64,000 bases of DNA from Ornithinibacter aureus (GTDB taxonomy: Bacteria > Actinomycetota > Actinomycetes > Actinomycetales > Dermatophilaceae): the NCBI RefSeq assembly GCF_009858245.1, contig NZ_VMSB01000001.1:3353623-3417622 (forward strand), given 5' to 3'. This document shows, one piece after another, positions 9,222 through 17,870 of this stretch (position 1 is its first letter; each line of letters opens with the position of its first letter). The notes under the pieces were generated by a model. The model did no database searches and was not told the origin of the DNA. It saw only the letters and a list, made by a program, of their open reading frames with translations. The position numbers were made by a program, and so were the translations under genes.

Positions 9222-9289
9222 CCCGTCGAGAGTAGGCGAATCGCCGTTCGTACCTGCGCCTTCGCGGCGATTCGCCTACTCTCGACGGG
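9222..9289. terminator. 25-bp perfect inverted repeat between convergent genes (TCGAGAG hairpin family)
   Basis: Arms 9222-9246 and 9265-9289 are exact reverse complements (25 bp) around an 18-nt loop. It sits 12 bp after the SpoIIM-like stop and 45 bp from the DUF58 stop on the other strand, so it can serve both as a terminator. The outer arm begins CCCGTCGAGAGTAGGCGAA, related to the hairpins at 18900-18959 and 28286-28347. No T-run follows. Confidence 0.75.
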
Positions 9290-9334
9290 GGGTGCGGGGG
9301 TGCCCAGGTGGTCCGAAGTGCTGGATGCAGATCG

Positions 9335-10627
9335 TCAGAGCAGGCCCTGGCGCTTGAGCATGAGGTAGTGGTCGGCCAGCCGCACCGGCAGCTCGTCGGG
9401 CCCGACGTCGATGACATCGACCCCCAACTGCTCCAGCGCGGATGCCGTGCGGCGGCGCAGCGCCACCGTGCGTTCCGCGGCGGCTGCGTCATAGACCTCG
9501 GACGTCGTGGAGCGTGCGGCTGCCATCCCCACGAGCGCCGGGTCGCTCACCGAGGCGACGACCACCCGGTGGTGGGCCGCAAGGGCGGGCAGCACGGGGA
9601 GCAGTCCTTCCTCGATGGCCGCGGACTCCAGCGACGTGATGAGCACGACGAGCGCCCGGTGGGTGCCCAGTCGCACCACCTCGGTGGCCAGGGCTCGCCA
9701 GTCGGCCTCGACCAGCCGGGATTCGACCGGGGCGAGGGTGCTGATCGTGTCGTGCAGCAACCGGGCGCGGTCGGTGCCGCTGATCCGGGCGTGGACGACC
9801 CGGTCACCGGCCAGCACCTGCACCCGGTCGCGAGCGTGACCGGCCAGCGCAGTGAGCAGCAGCGTGGCATCCATCGCGGCATCCAGGCGGGGTGCGTCAC
9901 CGATGCGCCCGGCGCTCGTGCGTGAGGTATCGAGCACGATGATGACCCGCCGGTGCTGCTCGGGTTGCCAGGTGCGCACGACGAGGTGCTGGCGCCGAGC
10001 CGTGGCCCGCCAGTCGATCGAGCGCACGTCGTCGCCCTCCACGTACTCGCGCAGGCTGTCGAACTCGGTGCCCTGGCCGCGGGTCCGCACCGCCGCCCGG
10101 CCGTCCAGCTGGCGAAGGACCGCCAACCGGCTCGGGAGGTGGCGCCGCGACGGGAAGGCATGCAGGGCTCGGAACGAGCCGGGCACGGGGAACGAGCGCT
10201 GCCGGGCCGCCAGCCCGAGCGGGCCGCGCAGCCGAACCGTCACCCGGTCGGCGTTGCGATCACCGCGCCGGGTCGGGGCGAACATGGTGGTCAACCGAAC
10301 CCGTTCGTGAGGCGGCACCGCGAGGTCGTGCACGGCATCCACCGCCCCTGCCGACGGAGGCCACGCGTCCCGCAGCTGACCACGAACCCCGCGGCCGGAG
10401 GTGTTGGTGATCCACAGGGTGCTGGTCGTCCGTTCGCCGAGTCGAACCTGGGTCGGCGCGCTGCGCACGATGTCGAGCACCCCCGGACGGCTCGCCAGCA
10501 GCACGTCGAGCGCGATGAGCAGGGCGACGGCGAGCAGCCACCAGCGCACCGTCGCGCCGCTCGGCCAGACGGCGACCGGTGCCAGCCCCAGCAGGACCAG
10601 CACGACCGAGCGCCAGGTGATCGCCAT
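9335..10627 (-). CDS. DUF58 domain-containing protein
   Basis: A 430-aa protein with two N-terminal membrane segments (WRSVVLVLLGLAPVAVWPS and RWWLLAVALLIALDVLLA), then a beta-rich linker. The DUF58 core (PF01882) follows with the motif EFDSLREYVEGDDVRSIDWRAT split by TRGQGT just before it, and a vWA-like fold with VIIVLDTSRTSAGRIG. DUF58 proteins are thought to work with MoxR AAA+ ATPases as chaperone-like or metal-insertion partners. Its ATG shares one base with the MoxR stop (TGATG), so it is coupled to that gene. Last gene of the minus-strand module, ended by the hairpin at 9222-9289. Confidence 0.92.
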   Translation of the reverse strand: MAITWRSVVLVLLGLAPVAVWPSGATVRWWLLAVALLIALDVLLASRPGVLDIVRSAPTQVRLGERTTSTLWITNTSGRGVRGQLRDAWPPSAGAVDAVHDLAVPPHERVRLTTMFAPTRRGDRNADRVTVRLRGPLGLAARQRSFPVPGSFRALHAFPSRRHLPSRLAVLRQLDGRAAVRTRGQGTEFDSLREYVEGDDVRSIDWRATARRQHLVVRTWQPEQHRRVIIVLDTSRTSAGRIGDAPRLDAAMDATLLLTALAGHARDRVQVLAGDRVVHARISGTDRARLLHDTISTLAPVESRLVEADWRALATEVVRLGTHRALVVLITSLESAAIEEGLLPVLPALAAHHRVVVASVSDPALVGMAAARSTTSEVYDAAAAERTVALRRRTASALEQLGVDVIDVGPDELPVRLADHYLMLKRQGLL

Positions 10628-11655
10628 CAGCGGGGGACGGGCACCGAACCGAGGGCACTGTCGAGCACCGCACTGACGCCGACGCCCTCGAGCTCGGCCT
10701 CGGGGCGCAGCGACAGCCGGTGCGCCAGCGTCGCGTGCGCGAGGGCCTTGACGTCGTCGGGGGTGACGAACGTGCGCCCGGCCAGCCAGGCCCACGCCCG
10801 GCTCGTCGCCATGAGCGCCGTGGCACCACGGGGGGACACGCCCAGGGCCAGCGACGGCGAGACCCGCGTCGCCCGGGCGATGTCGACGATGTAGGCAGCC
10901 ACCTCGTCGGAGATGGAGACCGCGCGCACCGCTGCGACACCGGCATCGAGGTCGGCGACGCTGGCGACCGGGCGGATGCCGGCCGCGGCCAGGTCGCGTG
11001 GGTCGAACCCGTTCGCGTGGCGCCGCAGCACCTGCACCTCGTCGTCGCGGCCGGGCAGGGGCAGCACGACCTTGAGCAGGAAGCGGTCGAGCTGCGCCTC
11101 GGGGAGCGGGTAGGTGCCCTCGTACTCGACGGGGTTCTGGGTCGCGGCCACCATGAACGGGTTCGGCAGCGGGTGGGGGTGGCCGTCGACGCTGACCTGG
11201 CGCTCCTCCATCGCCTCGAGCATCGCCGACTGCGTCTTCGGGGGAGTGCGGTTGATCTCGTCGGCGAGCATGAGGTTGGTGAAGACCGGCCCCGGGCGGA
11301 AGGTGAAGTCGCTCTCGCGGGCGTCGAAGACCAGCGAACCGGTGAGGTCACCGGGCATGAGGTCAGGGGTGAACTGCACCCGCCGCGTCTCGATGTCGAG
11401 CGAGGCGGCGAGGGCGCGCACCAGCAGCGTCTTGGCGACACCAGGCACCCCTTCGAGCAGGATGTGGCCGCGACACAGCAGGGCGACGAGCAGCCCGGCG
11501 ACCGCGGCATCCTGCCCGACGACGGCCTTGGCGACCTCGGCGCGCACGGCGAGCAGGGCCGCGCGGGCGCCCTCGGCGCTCACCGGGTTCGTGGCGCTCG
11601 CAGGGTTCTCGGAGCCTGACGGGCGCCAGGCGTCGGCGTGTGGTGAGTCGGTCAT
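10627..11655 (-). CDS. MoxR family AAA+ ATPase
   Basis: A 342-aa AAA+ protein. Walker A GVPGVAKT is at residues 69-76; Walker B LMLADEINRTPPK follows, then sensor-1 ATQNPVEYEGTYPLPEAQLDRF and C-terminal sensor-2 region GVSPRGATALMATSRAWAW. These are standard MoxR features (AAA_3, PF07726, plus AAA lid). MoxR ATPases remodel or activate partner proteins, commonly the vWA/DUF58 protein encoded next door. ATG start at 11655 overlaps the DUF4350 stop by 4 bp, and the stop overlaps the DUF58 start, so expression is stoichiometrically linked within the module. Confidence 0.96.
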   Translation of the reverse strand: MTDSPHADAWRPSGSENPASATNPVSAEGARAALLAVRAEVAKAVVGQDAAVAGLLVALLCRGHILLEGVPGVAKTLLVRALAASLDIETRRVQFTPDLMPGDLTGSLVFDARESDFTFRPGPVFTNLMLADEINRTPPKTQSAMLEAMEERQVSVDGHPHPLPNPFMVAATQNPVEYEGTYPLPEAQLDRFLLKVVLPLPGRDDEVQVLRRHANGFDPRDLAAAGIRPVASVADLDAGVAAVRAVSISDEVAAYIVDIARATRVSPSLALGVSPRGATALMATSRAWAWLAGRTFVTPDDVKALAHATLAHRLSLRPEAELEGVGVSAVLDSALGSVPVPR

Positions 11656-12917
11656 GGGTGGTGGGCCCTCTCCTCGAGGTCGGTGAGCTGCTGGGCGAGG
11701 TGGATCAGGGCCGCGTCGTCCTGGGGCGCAGGCCCGAACAGGATGCCAGCGACTTCGTCGGTCGGGCGACCGGTCGCGACGGCCACGGCAGGAACGAGGC
11801 CCGCCGGGCCGGCGCCGGGGGAGACGGCGAGCCGACGGCCGAGGCGTTCAGCCGTGGCGGCCCGCAGCACGGCGGCGGCCCGGCCGGGGTCACCGGCTCG
11901 GCGGTACAACCGTCCGCGGCTCTCGGTCGTCTCGATGGCCCGCACGACGACGGGCAGTGGTTCGCGCACGAGCCGCCCGAGGCGGCGTCCGCGCACCAGA
12001 GCGAGGGCGAGAATCGCGACCGAGACGATGGCGAGGGCAGACCCGGTCCACGCCGGCCACACATCCTCCGGCCGCTCGCCGCCAGCGAGCGCGAGATCCT
12101 GGGCTCCGGGGTGGTACCAGACCAGGCGCGGGGACGAGCCGAGCGCGCGCACCGCGGTGCCGGCATTGCTGTTCTCGGCGATGTACTCGTTGCTCCACGA
12201 GGACCCGAACCCGATCAGGACGACGTCCGGTGCTGTCGCGGTGCCCCCCAGCTCGACCATGCCGGAGCCGTGGACACCACCGGGGGCGGGCTCGCCGGTC
12301 AGGCTCTCGGGGTCGGGCAGGGCGAAGCAGGTCCGCACCCCGCTCGCTCCGTCCTCGACGAGGTAGCGGCTCTCGGTGACCGAGACGACGTCACTGTCAC
12401 GGGCGATGCTCGAGGAGCAGCGCGCCACGAGGTCGCCGGCAGAACCGCCGAACGCTCGCACGGGCAGCCCGAGCTCGTCGAGGTGGTCGTTGTCCACCCC
12501 GAGCAGGACGAGCCGACCGGCCGTGGTCGTCGCCTCGCGCAGACCTGCGGTGGCTCCCGGACCGAGGTTGGCGGGGTTGCTCATCACCACCGTGGTGTCG
12601 GCGTCGGGGCTGAGCGCCTCGAGGTCTGCGACCGAGCGGACGACCTCGACGTCGACGCCCTGCTCGCGCAGCACCTCGACGAGCGCTCGTGCCCCGTTCG
12701 GGCGTGGGCTCTGCGGGTCCAGCGGCTCTCCCGGCCGCTGGGCCGTGAGGGCCAGGAGGGCGATGAGGGTCAGACCGAGCGTCACGGCGAGGGCGTAGGC
12801 GCCCATTCGACGACGTCGCCGTGCGCGCGGCGCCGCTGCACGCGGCATCCCACCGGCGTCGCCAGCCGAGAGGACGTCGGCGGGCGCGGACTGGGTGGTG
12901 GGGGCGCCGGCGGTCAT
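11652..12917 (-). CDS. DUF4350 domain-containing membrane protein
   Basis: A 421-aa protein. A short basic cytosolic N-terminus (RAAAPRARRRRR) precedes a membrane helix, YALAVTLGLTLIALLAL. The extracytoplasmic part has an N-terminal DUF4350-type fold: SPRPNGARALVEVLREQGVD, DTTVVMSNP and LVLLGVDND. A second helix, WTGSALAIVSVAILALALV, lies near residue 310, followed by a basic cytosolic tail. This architecture matches the actinobacterial DUF4350 proteins that accompany MoxR/DUF58/DUF4129. The start ATG at 12917 overlaps the DUF4129 stop by 4 bp; the stop overlaps the MoxR start. Role unknown; operon logic suggests a membrane-anchored complex with the DUF58 and DUF4129 proteins. Confidence 0.88.
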   Translation of the reverse strand: MTAGAPTTQSAPADVLSAGDAGGMPRAAAPRARRRRRMGAYALAVTLGLTLIALLALTAQRPGEPLDPQSPRPNGARALVEVLREQGVDVEVVRSVADLEALSPDADTTVVMSNPANLGPGATAGLREATTTAGRLVLLGVDNDHLDELGLPVRAFGGSAGDLVARCSSSIARDSDVVSVTESRYLVEDGASGVRTCFALPDPESLTGEPAPGGVHGSGMVELGGTATAPDVVLIGFGSSWSNEYIAENSNAGTAVRALGSSPRLVWYHPGAQDLALAGGERPEDVWPAWTGSALAIVSVAILALALVRGRRLGRLVREPLPVVVRAIETTESRGRLYRRAGDPGRAAAVLRAATAERLGRRLAVSPGAGPAGLVPAVAVATGRPTDEVAGILFGPAPQDDAALIHLAQQLTDLEERAHHP

Positions 12918-13552
12918 CGGCCGGCCCCGGCCTGCGAGGGCACCTCGGGGAGCACGGGCCGGGTGGTGGCCAGCGTGGTGTCGAGGGCGACCAGGTCGCG
13001 AGCGGCCTCGGGAGCGGCGGCCCGGCGCCCGTAGAGCACGGCGTCGAAGGTGTCGGCAGCATCGCGCAGGCGATCGGCGGATGCCGGGAAGGCGGGTGCC
13101 AGCGCGATCGCCACCTCGTGGGCGGTGCGGCCGGGCAGGTCGTCGAGCAGGGTGCGCTCGACGGCCGAGCGGGCAATGGCGCGGTAGGACTCGACGACTG
13201 CCGTGGCGTGATCGCCCGCTGCCAGCGCCCGGGCAGCCTCGGCCCGGTGTTCGGTGGCCGTGCGCGTCGGGCCGTCGAGGACGCCGTGGGGTCGGTCGAC
13301 CGTCATGCGACGCTCGGCCCGCACCGAACGCGCCACCACGAGGGCGAGCACGGCCAGGGCGATGCCGATCGCCACGGCGATCAACCACGCGGGCAGGCTG
13401 CCTGACCCGGTGCTGGACAACAGCTCCATGAGCCAGTTCTGCAGGCGTTCCAGCAGGCTGCGGTCGTCGCGGTAGATGCCCTTGCTCAGCTCGTTCTCGA
13501 GCCAGGTCCGCGCCTCGGGGGACGTGGGGTCGAGCGGTGGATCGAGGCGCAC
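12914..13552 (-). CDS. DUF4129 domain-containing membrane protein
   Basis: A 212-aa protein beginning (GTG) VRLDPPLDPTSPEARTWLENEL, as DUF4129 proteins typically do. One membrane helix, LPAWLIAVAIGIALAVLALVVA, lies near residues 55-75. The C-terminal DUF4129 domain (PF13559) has YRAIARSAVERTLLDDLPGRTAHEVA and AFPASADRLRDAADTFDAVLYG. I chose the GTG at 13552, 4 bp after the upstream stop; a GTG at 13597 would overlap the upstream gene by 41 bp. Its stop overlaps the DUF4350 start. Part of the coupled MoxR module; such domains resemble those fused to some transglutaminase-like proteins. Confidence 0.87.
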   Translation of the reverse strand: MRLDPPLDPTSPEARTWLENELSKGIYRDDRSLLERLQNWLMELLSSTGSGSLPAWLIAVAIGIALAVLALVVARSVRAERRMTVDRPHGVLDGPTRTATEHRAEAARALAAGDHATAVVESYRAIARSAVERTLLDDLPGRTAHEVAIALAPAFPASADRLRDAADTFDAVLYGRRAAAPEAARDLVALDTTLATTRPVLPEVPSQAGAGR

Positions 13553-13556
13553 GGGC

Positions 13557-14702
13557 TCAGCGGTCCTGGACGGCGCTGGGCCACGGGGGCGGCCCACCGT
13601 GCTGGGCGGTGTGGATGAGCTGGACGTCCAGCCCTTCCCGGCGGATGCGCTGGTCGATCGTCAGCAATGCGTCGACACCTGCCGAGAACGGCGTGGTGAG
13701 GACTGCGCCGATGATGCTCGCGAAACCGGTCAGGATCGCCTGCCACATGAAGGCCTGGGACTCCCCGCCGAGAGCGAAGATCGCGAGCACCCCGACGAGC
13801 GTGATCGGGATGAGCACGATCTGCGCCGCCATACCGACGAGGAAGCTCGTGAGGAGGCGGATCCCGAGGATCCGCCAGAACGGCGTGCCGGACGTCAGAC
13901 GCCACGACCGTGCGAACGCATTGAGGGCACCACGACCTTCGAGGACGATGACCGAGGTGACGAAGGCCGTGCGCGTCCAGAGGAAGAGGTAGGCGACGAC
14001 CAGCAGCAGGCCCGCGACGAACAGCAGGATGCCGGTGAGCGGCGTAAAGCCCTGGCTCACGATGAGCGCGATGGGGGCACCGAGGATCGCGGCGACGACG
14101 ACGAGGGCACCGACGAAGGTGAGGAGCACTGCACCCGCGAGCGCCGGGAGGCGCCGCTTCGTGCCGTCCCAGGTCTCACCCATCCCGACCTTGCGCCCCA
14201 GGACCGCCTGACCGATGACGTAGGCGAGGAACCCGGTGAGGGCGATCGAGGCGAGGACCGACCCGACGTTGGGCAGGTAGGTGCCGATGAGGCCGTAGAC
14301 CCCGGCCTCGTCACTGTCGAAGCCGACCGTCTCCTGGTTGGCCACCCACGCGCCGAGCGCCGTGAAGGGGATGAGGCAGACGAGGGCGGTCAGCAGGGCC
14401 AGGCCCATCGTCGCCGCGACGTTGCCGCGAACGGCCTTGGTCACGGCGCCGTAGACGTCGCCGAGGCCCAGAGGGCGCAACGGGATGATCCCGGGCCGGA
14501 ACTCCAGGCCCGCATAGGCCGGCGGTGGTGCGGCATACCCCGATGATGGGGAGGCGTACCCGGGCGGTGGTGCGGCATACCCCGGTGGTGGGGGGGCGTA
14601 CCCGGGAGGGGGAGTCGGGTACGACGGCGGTGCCGTGGGGTCAGGGCGCGTCGGCTCCGGAGGCGGCGTCGAGCCCGGTGCCACCCATGGATTCTCCGTC
14701 AT
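13557..14702 (-). CDS. multi-pass membrane protein, glycerophosphodiester phosphodiesterase membrane-domain-like
   Basis: A 381-aa protein. The first ~65 residues are a low-complexity Pro/Gly/Tyr/Ala tail with five repeats of the type PPPGYA. Then comes LRPLGLGDVYGAVTKAVRGNVAATMG and about six hydrophobic segments, including GLALLTALVCLIPFTALGAW, GAVLLTFVGALVVVAAILGA and TGILLFVAGLLLVVAYLFLW. This matches the actinobacterial family annotated from its similarity to the membrane domain of GlpQ-like proteins (GPDPase_memb); no phosphodiesterase catalytic domain is present. It begins the MoxR module, 4 bp before DUF4129. The Pro-rich tail may be a cytosolic interaction segment. Exact function unknown. 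Confidence 0.82.
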   Translation of the reverse strand: MTENPWVAPGSTPPPEPTRPDPTAPPSYPTPPPGYAPPPPGYAAPPPGYASPSSGYAAPPPAYAGLEFRPGIIPLRPLGLGDVYGAVTKAVRGNVAATMGLALLTALVCLIPFTALGAWVANQETVGFDSDEAGVYGLIGTYLPNVGSVLASIALTGFLAYVIGQAVLGRKVGMGETWDGTKRRLPALAGAVLLTFVGALVVVAAILGAPIALIVSQGFTPLTGILLFVAGLLLVVAYLFLWTRTAFVTSVIVLEGRGALNAFARSWRLTSGTPFWRILGIRLLTSFLVGMAAQIVLIPITLVGVLAIFALGGESQAFMWQAILTGFASIIGAVLTTPFSAGVDALLTIDQRIRREGLDVQLIHTAQHGGPPPWPSAVQDR

Positions 14703-14734
14703 CGTGCGTCCCCTCCGTCACCCATCGGATCACC

Positions 14735-15394
14735 CTAGACGACGCCGCTGACGTCCCTTCTCAACTGGCGCTCGACCTCGGTGGCGCGGGCGGGCAGGGC
14801 GCCGAGGTCGGTCTGGCGGCGCACGATCTCGGGTTCGGCCCGCATGAGGGCCAGGCCACGGCGCACGAGCGTGATCGGGGGCTTGCGACGCTCCTTGAGG
14901 TCGCGAGCCAGGCGTCGCACGAAGGTCACCGACGGCCGGTGGTGCACGCACCACGCGCTGTGCAGGATGCCGACCGACTCCAGCCGCGCGACGACCTCGG
15001 CGGCGAAGATGCCCTCGGCGAGGACGAGGTCGTCCGGGGCGGCCGTGAGCTCGCGCTGGCCCACGGCGCGGCTGGTGGAGATGTCGTAGTCGGGGGTGTC
15101 GGTGCGGCCGGTGTCGACGAGCTCGAGGAGCGCTGCGAGGGCGCGGTCGGCATCCCAGCTGTCAGGGTGGTCCCAGTCGACGATGCCGAGCTCCTCACTG
15201 CGGGGCAGGGCCGGGTCGTCGAGGTCGCGGTAGAAGTCGTCGAGCCGGAAGATCGGCCACCCGTGGGTGCTGTTCAGGCGCGACGCCAGGCGCGACTTGC
15301 CCGATCCGCTCGGCCCGGCGAGCACGACCACGCGCTGGCGGGACGGTGAGCCCGAGGATCCGGAGGCAGAGGAGGTCGTCGGATCGTGGGCCAC
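14735..15394 (-). CDS. uridine kinase-like P-loop kinase
   Basis: A 219-aa P-loop kinase: Walker A GPSGSGKS at residues 27-34, then RLDDFYRDLDDP, the DxxxFY substrate motif characteristic of uridine kinases. VDWDHPDSWD and VLAEGIFAAEVV follow. RRLARDLKERRKPP is the lid region. These features fit a uridine/cytidine kinase making UMP or CMP, which suits the neighbouring salvage genes. Actinobacterial members are often annotated only as ATP-binding proteins, and substrate specificity is unproved. It is 34 bp downstream of the short aldehyde dehydrogenase-like gene and 32 bp upstream of the membrane protein, so it may belong to either transcription unit. Confidence 0.8.
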   Translation of the reverse strand: MAHDPTTSSASGSSGSPSRQRVVVLAGPSGSGKSRLASRLNSTHGWPIFRLDDFYRDLDDPALPRSEELGIVDWDHPDSWDADRALAALLELVDTGRTDTPDYDISTSRAVGQRELTAAPDDLVLAEGIFAAEVVARLESVGILHSAWCVHHRPSVTFVRRLARDLKERRKPPITLVRRGLALMRAEPEIVRRQTDLGALPARATEVERQLRRDVSGVV

Positions 15395-15428
15395 GGGTGG
15401 TCAGTCTAGGACCATCCCCCGCTCGAGG

Positions 15429-16352
15429 TCAGCGGCCCTTGGGGTGCCAGACCGTCTTGGTCTCCAGGAACGCGGTCAGGCGGGACAGGTCGGGGGTGGC
15501 CGAGAAGTCGGGCTCCACCGCTTGCGCCCCGCTGCCGCCCGGGCGCAGCACCCGCTTGAGGTTCTCGGCGGCCGCAGCCTCGAGGGCGCCCCACTCCACG
15601 CCCTCGGCACCAGCAGCACCGGTGAGGTCGATGGCGTTGACGTCGCGGTGCGAGGCCAGCCACGGGGCCATCTCCCCGGTGCGCCCGGTGATGAGGTTGA
15701 CCACCCCACCCGGCACGTCGGAGGTCGCCAGGCACTCGGCCAACGTGATGGCCGGAAGTGGCCGCGACTCACTGGTCAGCGCGACGGCGGTGTTGCCCGA
15801 CACGATGACCGGCGCCACCACCGACACCAGCCCGAGCAGGCTCGAACCCTGCGGCGCCAGCACGGCCACCACACCGGTCGCCTCAGGGGCCGAGATGTCG
15901 AAGTACGGACCTGCGACGGGGTTGAGCCCGCCGAGCACCTGGGTGAACTTGTCGGCCCACCCGGCGTACCAGACCCACCGGTCGATGGCCGCGCTGACGG
16001 TGGCCTCGGCCGCGGCGGGGGACAGTCCCTCGCTGTCACGCACGTCCTGCACGAGCTGCGCCCGTCGGGACTCCATGACCTCGGCCACCCGGTAGAGCAC
16101 CTGGCCGCGGTTGTATGCCGTGGCCCCCACCCAGCCCGGCTGCGCCTTGCGAGCCGCGACGACGGCATCCCGGGCGTCCTTGCGCGAACCCATGGCGGCG
16201 TTGGCGAGGAACCTGGGTTCACGCCCCGCCGCCCCGCGACCCGAGCCGGATGCCGTGGAGTACACCTCGTAGGACCGCCCGCTCTCGCTGCGGGGGAACT
16301 TCCCGCCGATGTAGAGCTTGTACGTCTTGCGAACATCCACCCGCGCGCTCAC
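15429..16352 (-). CDS. truncated aldehyde dehydrogenase-like protein lacking the catalytic Cys domain
   Basis: A 307-aa relative of aldehyde dehydrogenases. It has the N-terminal part YKLYIGGKFPRSESGRSY and RKAQPGWVGATAYNRGQVLYR, and Rossmann-fold pieces such as EATGVVAVLAPQGSSLLG and VPGGVVNLITGRTGEMAP. Sequence then ends soon after NAIDLTGAAG, the counterpart of KLAFTGSTAVG in the full enzyme. The region with catalytic Cys (FNQGHVCCAGS in the neighbour) and the C-terminal half are absent. Start GTG at 16352 overlaps the stop of the full enzyme by 4 bp. I recall such short partners beside a full enzyme and deoC in other actinobacteria, suggesting a retained non-catalytic subunit rather than a recent wreck. 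Confidence 0.82.
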   Translation of the reverse strand: MSARVDVRKTYKLYIGGKFPRSESGRSYEVYSTASGSGRGAAGREPRFLANAAMGSRKDARDAVVAARKAQPGWVGATAYNRGQVLYRVAEVMESRRAQLVQDVRDSEGLSPAAAEATVSAAIDRWVWYAGWADKFTQVLGGLNPVAGPYFDISAPEATGVVAVLAPQGSSLLGLVSVVAPVIVSGNTAVALTSESRPLPAITLAECLATSDVPGGVVNLITGRTGEMAPWLASHRDVNAIDLTGAAGAEGVEWGALEAAAAENLKRVLRPGGSGAQAVEPDFSATPDLSRLTAFLETKTVWHPKGR

Positions 16353-17839
16353 TTGCTCGCTCCCTTCGATCGGGCCGCTTCGCTGGCCCGTTCGAGGGGG
16401 CCGGCCGTCGTGACGTAGGCCTCGAGCCCGTGGCGGCCACCCTCGCGGCCGTAGCCCGACTCCTTGTAGCCGCCGAACGGCGACGTCGGGTCGAACTTGT
16501 TGAACGTGTTGGCCCACACCACGCCGGCGCGCAGCTGGTCGGCCATCCACAGGATGCGGCTGCCCTTCTCGGTCCACACCCCGGCAGAGAGCCCGTAGGG
16601 GGTGTTGTTCGCCTTGGCGACGGCCTCGGCGGGCGTGCGGAAGGTGAGCACCGAGACGACCGGCCCGAAGATCTCCTCCTGGGCGATGCGGTGCGTCTGG
16701 CTGACCCCGCTGAACACGGTCGGGCGGAACCAGAAGCCGTTGGTCGGCAGCTCGCAGCCGGAGTCCCAGCGCTGCGCGCCCTCGGCCTCACCGATCGCGA
16801 CCATCTCCTCGATGCGGTCGAGCTGCTTGCGGCTGTTGATGGCGCCGACGTCGGTGTTCTTGTCCATCGGGTCCCCGACGCGCAGGGTCGCGAGGCGGCG
16901 CTTGAGCCGCCGGTCGAGGTCCTCGGCGATGTTCTCCTGCACCAGAATTCGGCTTCCGGCGCAGCACACGTGGCCCTGGTTGAAGAAGATGCCGTTGACG
17001 ATGCCCTCGACCGCCTGGTCGATGGGGGCGTCGTCGAAGATGATGTTCGCCGCCTTGCCGCCGAGCTCGAGGGTGGCGCGCTTGCGGGTGCCGGCGATCG
17101 AGCGGGCGATCATCTTGCCCACGGCCGTCGACCCGGTGAAGGCGAGCTTGTCGATGCCGGGGTGGTCGACGATCGCCTGACCGGTCGCGCCCGCACCGGT
17201 GACGATGTTGACGACACCGGGCGGCAGGTCGGCCTGCTGGCAGACCTCGGCGAAGAGCAGCGCCGTCAGCGGCGTTGTCTCGGCCGGCTTGAGCACGACG
17301 GTGTTGCCGCAGGCCAGGGCCGGGGCGACCTTCCACGCGAGCATCAGCATGGGGAAGTTCCACGGCACGATCTGGCCGACGACCCCGACCGGGCGCGGGT
17401 TCGGGCCGAGCGAGGCGTGGTCGAGCTTGTCGGCCCAGCCCGCGTGGTAGAAGAAGTGCGCCGCCGCCAGCGGCAGGTCGACGTCGCGCGACTCCTTGAT
17501 CGGCTTGCCGTTGTCGAGGGTCTCGAGCACGGCGAACTCCCGAGCCCGCTCCTGCAGGATCCTCGCGATGCGGAACAGGTACTTGCCGCGGTCGGCACCA
17601 CTCATCCGCGACCAGACGCGGGTGTATGCCGTGCGCGCGGCCGCCACCGCGGCATCCACGTCGTCGGTGCTCGCCTCGGAGACCTCCGCGAGCACCTCCT
17701 CGGTGGCCGGGTTGACGGTCTTGAACGGGGTGCCGCCGGTGGCGGGCACGAACTGACCGCCGATGAACAGGCCGTAGCTGCTCGCGATGTCGACGACGGC
17801 GGCCGACTCGGGTGCCGGTGCGTACTCGAAGGGAGACAT
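16349..17839 (-). CDS. NAD(P)+-dependent aldehyde dehydrogenase
   Basis: Full-length aldehyde dehydrogenase, 496 aa. Motifs: substrate tunnel WNFPMLMLAWKVAPALACGN, LAFTGSTAVGKMIA at the cofactor site, catalytic Glu in ATLELGGKAANIIF, catalytic Cys in FFNQGHVCCAGSR, and EEIFGPVVSVLTF. It oxidises an aldehyde to the acid in the cytosol. Placed 31 bp after deoC on the same strand, it probably oxidises acetaldehyde released by deoxyribose-phosphate aldolase; this is inference from context. Start ATG at 17839. Its stop overlaps the GTG of the short homologue (16349-16352), so the two are coupled. Confidence 0.94.
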   Translation of the reverse strand: MSPFEYAPAPESAAVVDIASSYGLFIGGQFVPATGGTPFKTVNPATEEVLAEVSEASTDDVDAAVAAARTAYTRVWSRMSGADRGKYLFRIARILQERAREFAVLETLDNGKPIKESRDVDLPLAAAHFFYHAGWADKLDHASLGPNPRPVGVVGQIVPWNFPMLMLAWKVAPALACGNTVVLKPAETTPLTALLFAEVCQQADLPPGVVNIVTGAGATGQAIVDHPGIDKLAFTGSTAVGKMIARSIAGTRKRATLELGGKAANIIFDDAPIDQAVEGIVNGIFFNQGHVCCAGSRILVQENIAEDLDRRLKRRLATLRVGDPMDKNTDVGAINSRKQLDRIEEMVAIGEAEGAQRWDSGCELPTNGFWFRPTVFSGVSQTHRIAQEEIFGPVVSVLTFRTPAEAVAKANNTPYGLSAGVWTEKGSRILWMADQLRAGVVWANTFNKFDPTSPFGGYKESGYGREGGRHGLEAYVTTAGPLERASEAARSKGASK

Positions 17840-17870
17840 GGGTTTCGGTCCTTTGGGCGCGTCGAGGGGG

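Noticed and set aside
13476-14546. Open plus-strand frame rich in Asp, Glu and Arg opposite DUF4129 and the membrane protein
   Set aside because: A mirror of GC-rich codons in the real minus-strand genes, with no start context and no recognisable domain.
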